Positions 34,171 through 41,946 of a stretch of 64,000 bases of DNA are shown here, piece by piece. The translations under genes and the position numbers were made by a program. Location: NCBI GenBank assembly GCA_017446095.1, contig JAFSRN010000007.1:43105-107104 (forward strand), read 5' to 3'. This DNA is from Eubacterium sp. GTDB lineage: Bacteria; Bacillota; Clostridia; Oscillospirales; Acutalibacteraceae. How positions within the stretch are numbered: position 1 is the first letter of the stretch; each line of letters opens with the position of its first letter. The notes under the pieces were generated by a model. That model was given only the letters and a program-made list of their open reading frames with translations, searched no databases and was not told where the DNA came from.

Positions 34171-35607
34171 ATGGCTAAACAGCAAAAAATGGTTGACGCC
34201 ATTACATCGATGGATGAGGATTTTGCCAAATGGTACACCGATGTGTGCAAAAAGGCAGAGCTCATCGAATACACAAGCGTTAAAGGCTGTATGGTAATAC
34301 GCCCGTACGGCTACGCAATATGGGAGAATATTCAGCGTATCCTTGACGGTATGTTCAAGGACACAGGGCACGAAAATGTGTGCATGCCGATGTTCATTCC
34401 CGAATCACTTTTGCAAAAAGAAAAGGACCACGTTGAGGGCTTTGCCCCCGAATGTGCATGGGTTACATACGGCGGCAGCGAAAAGCTTGAGGAACGCCTC
34501 TGCGTTCGTCCGACTTCGGAAACACTGTTCTGCGAGCATTTTAAAAACGTAGTTCACTCGCACCGCGACCTGCCCAAGCTCTACAACCAGTGGGTATCGG
34601 TAGTACGCTGGGAAAAGACTACTCGTCCGTTTTTGCGTTCGCGTGAATTCCTGTGGCAGGAAGGTCACACCCTGCATGCAACCGCAGAAGAGGCTATTGA
34701 GGAAACCGAGAGAATGCTCAACGTCTACGCAGAATTCTGCCAGAAGTACCTTGCTATCCCCGTTGTAAAGGGACAGAAAACAGAGAGCGACAAGTTCGCA
34801 GGCGCAGAGCGCACCTACTGCATTGAGGCGCTTATGCACGACGGTAAGGCGCTGCAGGCAGGCACAAGCCACTACTTCGGCGACGGCTTTGCAAGAGCGT
34901 TTGAGATTCAGTACTCCAACAAGGAAAATCAGCTCACATACCCGCACCAGACCTCGTGGGGTATGACCACACGCCTCATCGGCGCAATCATTATGACTCA
35001 CGGCGACGACAACGGACTTGTTCTGCCGCCTGCAGTTGCACCGATTCAGGCAATCGTTCTGCCGATTGCGCAGCACAAGGAAGGCGTGCTTGAAAAGGCA
35101 ACCGCACTTAAAGACCGCCTTGCAAAGGTTTGCCGCGCGAAGATTGACGACAGCGACAATTCACCCGGCTGGAAGTTTGCAGAGTACGAGATGAAGGGCG
35201 TGCCTGTTCGCGTTGAACTCGGCCCTAAAGATATTGAAAACAACCAGTGCGTAGTAGTTACGCGCCACAACAGAGAAAAGACGGTTGTATCGCTTGACGA
35301 TGTGGAAAACGTAGTTCTGCAGAAGCTTGAAGAAGTCAACAACGGCTTGTACCAGAGCGCGCTTGAAAACAGAGAGCGCAGAACCTACACCGTTAAAACG
35401 CTTGACGAAATCACAGCGGCGCTTGAAAACGGCGACGGCTTTGTAAAGGCTATGTGGTGCGGCAGCGAAGAGTGCGAGGATAAAGTTAAGGAAATCACGG
35501 GCGTCGGCTCACGCTGCATCCCGTTTGAGCAGGAAAATATCAGCGACACCTGCGTGTGCTGCGGCAAACCTGCAAAGCATATGGTTTACTGGGGCAAAGC
35601 ATATTAA
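34171..35607 (+). CDS. proS: Prolyl-tRNA synthetase, short eukaryote/archaeal-like type
   Basis: Charges tRNA-Pro. The 478-residue protein is the short form without the editing insertion: class II motif 2 is in [22 protein letters not shown], the anticodon-binding domain follows from about 285, and a C-terminal zinc-binding domain shows CGSEECEDK and [18 protein letters not shown] ending in Tyr. This form is found in archaea, eukaryotes and a set of bacteria including many Clostridia. A GAAAGGAAAA ribosome site precedes the ATG. A GCCGCAAGCGGC hairpin follows the stop. Confidence 0.96.
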   Translation: MAKQQKMVDAITSMDEDFAKWYTDVCKKAELIEYTSVKGCMVIRPYGYAIWENIQRILDGMFKDTGHENVCMPMFIPESLLQKEKDHVEGFAPECAWVTYGGSEKLEERLCVRPTSETLFCEHFKNVVHSHRDLPKLYNQWVSVVRWEKTTRPFLRSREFLWQEGHTLHATAEEAIEETERMLNVYAEFCQKYLAIPVVKGQKTESDKFAGAERTYCIEALMHDGKALQAGTSHYFGDGFARAFEIQYSNKENQLTYPHQTSWGMTTRLIGAIIMTHGDDNGLVLPPAVAPIQAIVLPIAQHKEGVLEKATALKDRLAKVCRAKIDDSDNSPGWKFAEYEMKGVPVRVELGPKDIENNQCVVVTRHNREKTVVSLDDVENVVLQKLEEVNNGLYQSALENRERRTYTVKTLDEITAALENGDGFVKAMWCGSEECEDKVKEITGVGSRCIPFEQENISDTCVCCGKPAKHMVYWGKAY

Positions 35608-35624
35608 GCCGCAAGCGGCTTATG

Positions 35625-35745
35625 ATAGTATTCAGTATTCGGTGTTCGGTATTCGGTTTGTTGGTGCTCGCCGCACGGGCATTTTAATGGGTGTGGGCGA
35701 AGCCCACCCTGCAACAGAAAACTGAAAACTGAATACCGAATACTG
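35625..35745. repeat. Modular repeat between proS and galE (CAGTATT tails, M6 core)
   Basis: The left tail is CAGTATT-CGGTGTT-CGGTATT-CGGTTTG. The core has GTGCTCGCCGCAC, ATTTTAATGGGTGTG and GTGGGCGAAGCCCACCCT. The right tail is AACTGAA-AACTGAA-TACCGAA-TACTG. The tails are inverted copies of each other, even to the CGG/CCG variant units. Confidence 0.93.
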
Positions 35746-35773
35746 TTTTACGACTGAAAGGAGCAAAAACACT

Positions 35774-36790
35774 ATGTCAGTATTAGTTACCGGCGGACTG
35801 GGTTACATCGGTTCGCACACCTGCGTAGAGCTCATCAACAGCGGTGTTGACATCGTTGTGCTTGACAACCTCTACAACTGCAAAAAGTCGTCTTACGACA
35901 GAATCAAGGCTCTCGTGGGCAAGGACTTCCCGTTCTACGAGTGCGACATCCGCGACGCAGAAGGTCTGCAAAAAATCTTTGACAATGAAGATATTGATTC
36001 CTGCATCCACTTTGCAGGTCTTAAGGCGGTTGGCGAAAGCGTTGAAAAGCCGCTTGAATACTTTGATAACAACGTTACTGGCACGCTTGTGCTGCTTGAC
36101 GTTATGCGCAAAAACGGCTGCAAGAAGATTGTATTTTCCTCCTCCGCAACCGTTTACGGTATGAACAATATTTCCCCTCTTACAGAGGATATGCCCGTAG
36201 GCGGCGTAACAAACCCCTACGGCAGAACCAAGTACATAATCGAGTGTATGCTCAAGGACATCAGCGCAAGCGACAGCGAGTGGTCTGTTTGCCTGCTGCG
36301 CTACTTCAACCCGATCGGCGCACACAAAAGCGGCACTATGGGCGAGGATCCAAACGGCATCCCGAACAACCTTATGCCGTACATCACGCAGGTTGCTATC
36401 GGCAAGCGTGAAGAGCTCGGCGTGTTCGGCAACGACTACGCAACGCACGACGGCACCGGTATACGCGACTATATTCACGTTGTTGATCTGGCGCTCGGTC
36501 ACGTTAAGGCGGTTGAAAAGGTACGCAAAGAAAACGGACTGTTTATCTACAACCTCGGCACAGGTACAGGTTACAGCGTTCTTGACGTTGTCAAAGCGTT
36601 TGAAAAGGCAAGCGGCGTTACAATTCCGTATTCATTCAAGCCGCGCCGCGCAGGCGACATCGCAATCTGCTACAGCGACCCTGCAAAGGCACTCAAAGAG
36701 CTCGGCTGGAAAGCAGAGCGCGGACTTGAGGAAATGTGCGAAGATTCCTGGCGCTGGCAGTCACAAAACCCGAACGGATATCCTGATTAA
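35774..36790 (+). CDS. galE: UDP-glucose 4-epimerase
   Basis: Interconverts UDP-galactose and UDP-glucose, the Leloir step that goes with galK at the left of the window. The 338-residue extended SDR begins [20 protein letters not shown] (NAD-binding GxxGYIG). It has SSATVYG, the catalytic Tyr/Lys in [14 protein letters not shown], and the [13 protein letters not shown] segment, all standard. A GAAAGGAGC ribosome site precedes the ATG. It ends in a strong terminator. Confidence 0.97.
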   Translation: MSVLVTGGLGYIGSHTCVELINSGVDIVVLDNLYNCKKSSYDRIKALVGKDFPFYECDIRDAEGLQKIFDNEDIDSCIHFAGLKAVGESVEKPLEYFDNNVTGTLVLLDVMRKNGCKKIVFSSSATVYGMNNISPLTEDMPVGGVTNPYGRTKYIIECMLKDISASDSEWSVCLLRYFNPIGAHKSGTMGEDPNGIPNNLMPYITQVAIGKREELGVFGNDYATHDGTGIRDYIHVVDLALGHVKAVEKVRKENGLFIYNLGTGTGYSVLDVVKAFEKASGVTIPYSFKPRRAGDIAICYSDPAKALKELGWKAERGLEEMCEDSWRWQSQNPNGYPD

Positions 36791-36817
36791 AAAAACGGCT
36801 CGTATGAGCCGTTTTTT
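36790..36817 (+). terminator. Intrinsic terminator of galE
   Basis: AAAAAACGGCTC-GTAT-GAGCCGTTTTTT directly after the stop codon. Confidence 0.85.
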
Positions 36818-36938
36818 GTATTCAGTAAGCAGTATTCAGTATGCAGTTGTAGGGTGAGCTTCGCTCAGACTCATTATAATCGGGTGCGGCTGTGCCGCCC
36901 TTAATTCTCAATTCTCAACTCTCAATTCTCAATTCCTT
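36818..36938. repeat. Modular repeat with two unlike tails, entering the larC coding sequence
   Basis: The left tail is CAGTAAG-CAGTATT-CAGTATG-CAG. The core is GGTGAGCTTCGCTCA and CGGGTGCGGCTGTGCCGCCC. The right tail is five AATTCTC/AACTCTC units that encode, on the minus strand, the last residues and TGA stop of LarC. Confidence 0.92.
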
Positions 36939-38072
36939 TCTCGCCTCAAACACGGAAATATCCTTTTCGAGCGCGAGTTTTTTTATATCCTCAAACTCGA
37001 TTTTTTCTTTCACCGTGCCGTAACCCTCGCTGCGCTTGATTTGCACGCCCGATTCTTCCCTGAATGTCCTGTCAAGCGTGTAGCGGCTCGGAGTATACTT
37101 GCGCAAGCCGATAGACGTAGTGTGTTTAAACATCAACCGCACAAACTTATCCGTATCCGCCGCGCTGCACAGCACGGTAAGCATATAGGCAGGTCTGCCC
37201 TTTTTCATCATCACAGGGGTGGCAAAGCAGTCAAGCGCGCCGCTGTTCATCATAACCTCTATGGCGAAGCCGATTTCCTCGCCCGTCATATCGTCCACGT
37301 TGCAGGCGAGTTCTGTAACGGAATTATCGTCGCACAAAAACGCGCGCACGATATTTGCCCTCTCGAGTTCCTTTGTACCTGCGCCGATACCGATTTTTTT
37401 AACACCGGCAAAATCGGGCATCTCGGTAAACTCATCGGCGTAATACTTCAGCACCGCTGCGCCTGTCGGTGTGCATAGTTCGGTCTGAATCTCACTCTTG
37501 TAGTACGGCACGCCCACAAGTATATTCGCAGTTGCGGGCGCAGGAACAGGCAGCACGCCGTGGGCGCACTTAACCGTGCCGCCGCCGACGTTAATCGGTG
37601 AACAGCTGACGTGCGCAGGCTGCAGCTCGTTCATCAAAAACGCGCAGATGGTGATGTCCGCAATCGCGTCGAGCATACCGAGCTCATGGAAATGCACTTC
37701 GCCTACGGGCTCATTGTGCGCCTTCGCCTCCGCTTCAGCAACGATTGTGTAAATCGCCCTGACATCAGCCTTAACCTTACCGTTAACATTGAGCGCGTCA
37801 ACGATTTCAAGCACCTCGCCGAGGTTCCTGTGCGCGTGGTGGTGATGGTAGTGGTGTGTATCAGGCGTTTCGACCTCGCCGCCAATCACAATATTAAGGT
37901 GCGCACCAACAATACCGCCCTGCGATTTTTCGCCGTATTCAATTTTTGTGTCGGGCAACGCGAGGCTGTTAAGCTTTGCAATAATCGCGTCCCTGTCGTC
38001 AAACAGACCGACAAGTGCAGAGGCAAGCATATCCCCCGCTGCACCCATGTTACATTCAAAATATATATTCAT
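36915..38072 (-). CDS. larC: LarC, nickel-pincer cofactor nickel insertase, undivided
   Basis: Inserts nickel (CTP-dependent in Lactiplantibacillus) into the thiolated pyridinium nucleotide to complete the cofactor of lactate racemase and related enzymes. The 385-residue protein begins MNIYFECNMGAAGDMLASALVG and has a His-rich nickel-binding stretch near residues 73-82 (HHYHHHHAHR), EVHFHELG, and VGVPYY / CTPTGAAVLKYYADEF. It is one continuous ORF; in Lactiplantibacillus plantarum the gene is split as larC1/larC2 and joined by frameshifting. The terminal residues LRIES and the TGA are encoded by heptamers of a repeat. It lies 10 bp after larB. Confidence 0.92.
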   Translation of the reverse strand: MNIYFECNMGAAGDMLASALVGLFDDRDAIIAKLNSLALPDTKIEYGEKSQGGIVGAHLNIVIGGEVETPDTHHYHHHHAHRNLGEVLEIVDALNVNGKVKADVRAIYTIVAEAEAKAHNEPVGEVHFHELGMLDAIADITICAFLMNELQPAHVSCSPINVGGGTVKCAHGVLPVPAPATANILVGVPYYKSEIQTELCTPTGAAVLKYYADEFTEMPDFAGVKKIGIGAGTKELERANIVRAFLCDDNSVTELACNVDDMTGEEIGFAIEVMMNSGALDCFATPVMMKKGRPAYMLTVLCSAADTDKFVRLMFKHTTSIGLRKYTPSRYTLDRTFREESGVQIKRSEGYGTVKEKIEFEDIKKLALEKDISVFEARKELRIES

Positions 38073-38082
38073 TATTTATCCT

Positions 38083-38829
38083 TTAAATTTTGTTAATCAT
38101 CGAAGCAAAGTAACCTGCCCCGAAGCCGTTATCTATATTCACCACGCTGACGCCGCTTGCGCAGGAATTGAGCATTGACAGCAGCGCGGAAAGCCCATTG
38201 AAGCTCGCTCCGTAGCCGACGCTTGTCGGCACGGCAATCACAGGGCAGTCGACCATTCCGCCTATAACGCTGGCAAGCGCGCCTTCCATACCTGCAACGG
38301 CGATAACCACCTTCGCATCGGCAAGCACCTGTGCGTTATCGAGCAGCCTATGCACGCCGGAAACACCCACATCGTACAGCCGCGTAACCCTGTTGCCGTA
38401 GTATTCCGCGGTCAGCGCCGCCTCTTCCGCAACGGGGATATCGCTTGTGCCGCCGGTTGCAATCACGATGTTGCCGACCGGTTCCTGCTCTTTGCGCTCA
38501 CCTGCAATGCCAATGCCGGAAACCGCGTCGTAAAACAGCGGCAAGCGCTTTGCAACAACCTCTGCCTTGTCTGCGGACATCCGCGTAATCAGCACGCTTT
38601 TTGCAGATTTTGCAAGGATGTGCTCAACAATTTTGCAGATTTGCTCTGCCGTTTTGCCTGCGCCGTAAATCACCTCGTCAGCGCCCTGGCGCACGCCGCG
38701 GTGCGTGTCAATCTTCGCAAAGTCAAGGTCGTCGTACGGCTGCAGCCTGATTTTATTAACCGCGTCGTCCACAGACAGCGTACCGTCCGCGACCATATTC
38801 AGCATATCTTTAAGTTCGTCTTTATTCAT
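38083..38829 (-). CDS. larB: LarB, nicotinic acid adenine dinucleotide carboxylase/hydrolase
   Basis: Carboxylates the pyridinium ring of NaAD and hydrolyses the anhydride to give P2CMN, the first step of nickel-pincer nucleotide synthesis. The 248-residue protein has an N-terminal helical part (MNKDELKDMLNMVADGTLSV) and a C-terminal PurE-like domain with IATGGTSDIPVAEEAA, VAGMEGALASVIGG, and VIAVPTSVGYGASFNGLSAL. It overlaps larE by 8 bp. No lactate racemase gene (larA) is in the window. Confidence 0.93.
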   Translation of the reverse strand: MNKDELKDMLNMVADGTLSVDDAVNKIRLQPYDDLDFAKIDTHRGVRQGADEVIYGAGKTAEQICKIVEHILAKSAKSVLITRMSADKAEVVAKRLPLFYDAVSGIGIAGERKEQEPVGNIVIATGGTSDIPVAEEAALTAEYYGNRVTRLYDVGVSGVHRLLDNAQVLADAKVVIAVAGMEGALASVIGGMVDCPVIAVPTSVGYGASFNGLSALLSMLNSCASGVSVVNIDNGFGAGYFASMINKI

Positions 38830-39574
38830 CTGCTCTCTCTTTCAAATCAAGGTAAACACCGTTGTAGTGGGGCGACAGCGCAGCAAAAACGCTGTCTTTT
38901 TTTGCATAAAAAAGTTCAAAATCGCGCGCCGAAAGTTCAAGCCTTGCCGCGCCGTCAAGGTAACGCACGCGGAAATTCACAAAGCCCATTTTGCGCAGCT
39001 CGTCCTCTGCTTTTTCCGTTTTAGCAAGCACGTCTGCGGTAATTGCAACGCCTGTGGGAATGCGCGTTGCAAGGCAGGCGTAGGAGGCTTTGTCCGCAAC
39101 GGGCAAACCGTACTCGCGCGCAAGGTTGCGTATCATCGCTTTTGTGTAGCCGCACTCACGCAGAGGCGACAAAACGCCGAGTTCGCCAAGCGCCTTAAAA
39201 CCGGGGCGGTCAGCCACATCGTCGGAAGCGTTAGTGCCGTCGCAAACGAAGGCAAAACCGTCGCGCGCGGCAGCCGCGCAGATGGCGTTAAATATCCTGT
39301 TTTTGCAGTAATAGCAACGGTTTGCAGGGTTGGCGGCAATTTTTGAATCAGTCAGAATATCAAGCGCCATAACCTCTAATTCCACGTCCAGACGGCGCGC
39401 GATATCAATCGCGTCGTCAAGTTCAAATTGCGGCTGAAACGGTGACTTAACATAGTACGCCTTGACCGCCTTTGCGTGCCGCTTCGCAAGCGCAAGCAGC
39501 ACCGCGGAATCCACCCCGCCCGAAAATGCAATAGCAACGTTGCTGTGCTTATTAAAGTATTCATGTACAGTCAT
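38822..39574 (-). CDS. larE: LarE, ATP-dependent sulfur transferase, three-cysteine type
   Basis: Thiolates the two carboxylates of P2CMN in nickel-pincer cofactor synthesis. From the ATG at 39574 the protein has 250 residues: PP-loop AIAFSGGVDSAVLL at about 14-27, Cys87 and Cys90 in RCYYCK, and Cys167 in YACLATR. In L. plantarum one Cys gives up its sulfur; LarE proteins with three such Cys are thought to hold a 4Fe-4S cluster and act catalytically, which fits this anaerobe. There is no ribosome site; the -10 box is 6 nt from the ATG, so a leaderless mRNA is predicted. It is the first gene of larE-larB-larC. Confidence 0.92.
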   Translation of the reverse strand: MTVHEYFNKHSNVAIAFSGGVDSAVLLALAKRHAKAVKAYYVKSPFQPQFELDDAIDIARRLDVELEVMALDILTDSKIAANPANRCYYCKNRIFNAICAAAARDGFAFVCDGTNASDDVADRPGFKALGELGVLSPLRECGYTKAMIRNLAREYGLPVADKASYACLATRIPTGVAITADVLAKTEKAEDELRKMGFVNFRVRYLDGAARLELSARDFELFYAKKDSVFAALSPHYNGVYLDLKERADE

Positions 39575-39580
39575 ATATAC

Positions 39581-39608
39581 ATTATAACACATTTGCACAA
39601 AAAAGCAA
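39581..39608 (-). promoter_or_regulatory. Promoter of the lar operon, predicting a leaderless mRNA
   Basis: On the minus strand TTGCTT, a 16-bp spacer, TATAAT (39581-39586), then 6 nt (GTATAT) and the ATG. The expected start of transcription is at the ATG itself. Confidence 0.55.
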
Positions 39609-39619
39609 TAAACAAAACA

Positions 39620-39759
39620 ACCCCCTTGAGTAAAGGGGGCTTTTGTAGGGCGCGATGACTACATCGCGCCGCGGAGTGCTGTGGTCAGCACTCCCTACAG
39701 GGATTAACAATCCCTCCGTCATTGCTTCGCAATGCCACCTCCATTTGCACAAGGGAGGC
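39620..39759. repeat. Compound repeat (M4 twice, M5), ending at the P-type ATPase stop codon
   Basis: CCCCCTTGAGTAAAGGGGG hairpin, GTAGGGCGCGATGACTACATCGCGCC, GGAGTGCTGTGGTCAGCACTCCCTAC, then AATCCCTCCGTCATTGCTTCGCAATG and CCACCTCC...CAAGGGAGGCT. The element's edge touches the stop codon TTA at 39760. Confidence 0.85.
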
Positions 39760-41712
39760 TTATTTTTTCTTCAAACAACGCAATGCATTCAACACTGCAA
39801 GTATCATCACGCCGACGTCGGCGAAGATTGCAAGCCACATATTGGCTATGCCGAGTGCGCCGAGGATAAGGCACACCGCCTTTACACCAAGCGCAAACCA
39901 GATATTTTCATACACAATGCGCAGGCACCTGCGAGAAATACCGATTGCTTTTGCAATGCTGCGCGGATCGTCGTCCATAAGCACAATATCCGCCGCTTCG
40001 ATAGCCGCGTCCGAGCCGAGCGCACCCATAGCAATACCGATGTCGCTGCGCATAAGCACAGGGGCGTCGTTGATACCGTCGCCAACGAACGCAAGCACGC
40101 CGTCATTCTGCTTTTCTTCAAGCAGTTCTTCAACCTTTTGCACCTTATCTGCAGGCATAAGTTCGCTGTAAACTGCGTCCACGCCAAGCTCTTTTGCCAC
40201 GGACTGTGTAGCCTTTTCCCTGTCACCCGTGAGCATAACGGTTTTTTCCACGCCACAGTCGCGAAGGCGCCTGATAGCACTCTTTGAAGTGTTTTTAATC
40301 CTGTCGTTAATCACAATGCAGCCTGCAAAACTGCCGTCAATTGCAACGTAAACAGCTGTGCCGCACGACTGCGTGCTGCTGTATTGAACGCCGATTTCGT
40401 CCATCAGCCTGCCGTTGCCCACAGCAACGGGAACGCCGTCGATCTTTGCCGTAACGCCCTTGCCGCTGATTTCGTTAACATCGCTTATGCGCGCAATATC
40501 AACTTCGCCGCCGTATGCACTTTTGATGCTCTGACTAATCGGGTGCGACGAGTGCGCCTCTGCGTGCGCCGCAAGTTCAATTATGCGCTCGGGCGCTTCG
40601 CTTGCAAACTCAACGTCCTGCACCTCAAACACGCCTTCGGTAAGCGTGCCGGTCTTATCAAACACAACAGTTTTTGTTTTGGACAGCATCTCAAGATACG
40701 ACGAGCCCTTAACAAGCACGCCCTGCCTGCCGGCGCTGCCGATACCGCCGAAAAACGTGATCGGAATACTGATAACAAGCGCGCATGGGCAACTGATAAC
40801 AAGGAACGTAAGCGCCCTGTAAACCCATTCGCCCCACTCGGCGCCGCTGCCTACAGCCATACTTACAAGCGGCGGAATAACCGCAAGCGCAAGCGCGCCA
40901 GCGCAAACTGCAGGAGTGTAGTAATGCGCAAATTTAGTGATAAACTTTTCGCTCTTCGCCTTTTTCTCCGACGCGTTTTCAACTAAATCAAGGATTTTTG
41001 ACACAGTCGATTCGCCGAAGGGTTTAGTCGTTTTTATGCGCAGCAGCCCGTTTTCATTAATACAGCCGCTGATAATCTCATCGCCGACAGTCACGCTGCG
41101 CGGCACACTTTCGCCCGTCAGCGCGGCGGTGTTGACCATACTGCTGCCCTCGACAACAACGCCGTCAAGAGGCACCTTTTCGCCTGCGGCAACAAGGATG
41201 ATGCTGCCGACCTCAACTTCGTCGGGATGAACGGTAGCCCTGCCGTCTGCCGTTTCCACAGTAGCGGAATCGGGGCGTATGTCCATAAGCTCGGTGATGT
41301 GGTGCCTGCTCTTGTCCACAGCCTTGTCGGTAAGGAACTCGCCGAGCTGGTAGAACAGCATTACAAATACAGCCTCGTTGTAGCTGTCGCCGCGCAAAAA
41401 CGCAATAACTACCGCGCCGACTGTGGCAATCGCCATCAAAAAGCACTCGTCAAAAACTTCGCCCTTGAGTATGCCCTCAATCGCTTCAAGCAGTACGTCG
41501 TAGCCGACAAGCAGATAAGGCACAAGGTAGCACACAAGCCGCAGCACGGGGCTGCCAAACGGTACAAAGTGCAAGCCGATTAACATAAGCGCGGCAATTA
41601 TTATGCGCGCAAGGACAAGCTTACCGCCTTCGCCATGCTCGTGCTCGTGACTGTGTTCGTGCTCGTGTTCATATTCGTGATTATGATTATGTTCGTGGTC
41701 GTGATTACACAT
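39760..41712 (-). CDS. Heavy-metal P1B-type ATPase (zinc/cadmium/lead exporter type), His-rich N terminus
   Basis: Exports Zn2+, Cd2+ or a similar metal. I start it at the ATG at 41712 after GAGGTGAATATA; the frame is open further upstream through a repeat but without signals. The 650-residue protein has no HMA domain; instead residues 3-24 are an alternating His/Glu/Asn run (11 His), a likely metal-binding tail. It then has the actuator loop NTAALTGESVPR, the membrane CPC motif in ISCPCALVISIPITFFGG, phosphorylation motif DKTGTLTEG, HP-loop SSHPISQSI and GDGINDAPVL. The CPC context fits the ZntA/CadA group rather than copper pumps. A promoter and an ArsR-like operator lie upstream. Confidence 0.92.
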   Translation of the reverse strand: MCNHDHEHNHNHEYEHEHEHSHEHEHGEGGKLVLARIIIAALMLIGLHFVPFGSPVLRLVCYLVPYLLVGYDVLLEAIEGILKGEVFDECFLMAIATVGAVVIAFLRGDSYNEAVFVMLFYQLGEFLTDKAVDKSRHHITELMDIRPDSATVETADGRATVHPDEVEVGSIILVAAGEKVPLDGVVVEGSSMVNTAALTGESVPRSVTVGDEIISGCINENGLLRIKTTKPFGESTVSKILDLVENASEKKAKSEKFITKFAHYYTPAVCAGALALAVIPPLVSMAVGSGAEWGEWVYRALTFLVISCPCALVISIPITFFGGIGSAGRQGVLVKGSSYLEMLSKTKTVVFDKTGTLTEGVFEVQDVEFASEAPERIIELAAHAEAHSSHPISQSIKSAYGGEVDIARISDVNEISGKGVTAKIDGVPVAVGNGRLMDEIGVQYSSTQSCGTAVYVAIDGSFAGCIVINDRIKNTSKSAIRRLRDCGVEKTVMLTGDREKATQSVAKELGVDAVYSELMPADKVQKVEELLEEKQNDGVLAFVGDGINDAPVLMRSDIGIAMGALGSDAAIEAADIVLMDDDPRSIAKAIGISRRCLRIVYENIWFALGVKAVCLILGALGIANMWLAIFADVGVMILAVLNALRCLKKK

Positions 41713-41726
41713 TATATTCACCTCAT

Positions 41727-41750
41727 AACATATGAATAGTTGTTCATTTG
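41727..41750. promoter_or_regulatory. ArsR/SmtB-type operator of the P-type ATPase gene
   Basis: ACATATGAATAGTTGTTCATTTGT is an imperfect inverted repeat of the ATATGAAnA...TnTTCATAT type bound by SmtB/ZiaR/CzrA-like zinc sensors. It lies just downstream of the predicted transcript start. No arsR-family gene is in the window, so the sensor would act in trans. Confidence 0.6.
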
Positions 41751-41758
41751 TTAATGTG

Positions 41759-41787
41759 AGTATAACATATAAAAAGGTCTTTGTCAA
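41759..41787 (-). promoter_or_regulatory. Consensus sigma-A promoter of the P-type ATPase gene
   Basis: On the minus strand TTGACA (41782-41787), a 17-bp spacer and TATACT (41759-41764). The -35 box sits in the loop of the hairpin at 41771-41797. Confidence 0.75.
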
Positions 41788-41797
41788 GACCTTTTTC
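41771..41797. terminator. Hairpin with A/T flanks overlapping the ATPase -35 box
   Basis: AAAAAGGTCTT / AAGACCTTTTT around TGTC. It could stop read-through from nifJ, while its loop carries the -35 box. Confidence 0.5.
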
Positions 41798-41798
41798 G

Positions 41799-41908
41799 TG
41801 AACAGTGGACGGTGGACAATGGATAGTTTTGGGCGGACTCCCAATCCGCCCGCGGGAGGGTCAGGAGACCCTCCCCTACTGTCCCCTGTTCCCTGTACAC
41901 TGTCCACT
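41799..41908. repeat. Modular repeat with GTGGACA / CTGTCCA tails
   Basis: The left tail is GAACAGT-GGACGGT-GGACAAT-GGATAG. Hairpins GGGCGGACTCCCAATCCGCCC and GGGAGGGTCAGGAGACCCTCCC follow. The right tail is CTGTCCC-CTGTTCC-CTGTACA-CTGTCCA. Confidence 0.88.
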
Positions 41909-41939
41909 AAAAAAGGCTTCCCGAAGGAAGCCATTTTTT
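41909..41939 (-). terminator. Intrinsic terminator of nifJ
   Basis: AAAAAAGGCTTCC-CGAA-GGAAGCCATTTTTT, just after the nifJ stop on the minus strand. Confidence 0.8.
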
Positions 41940-41946
41940 ATAATGA

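Noticed and set aside
41713-41934. N-terminal extension of the P-type ATPase to 41934
   Set aside because: It would be coded by a repeat, a hairpin and the promoter; the ATG at 41712 has GAGGTG before it and begins the His-rich tail.
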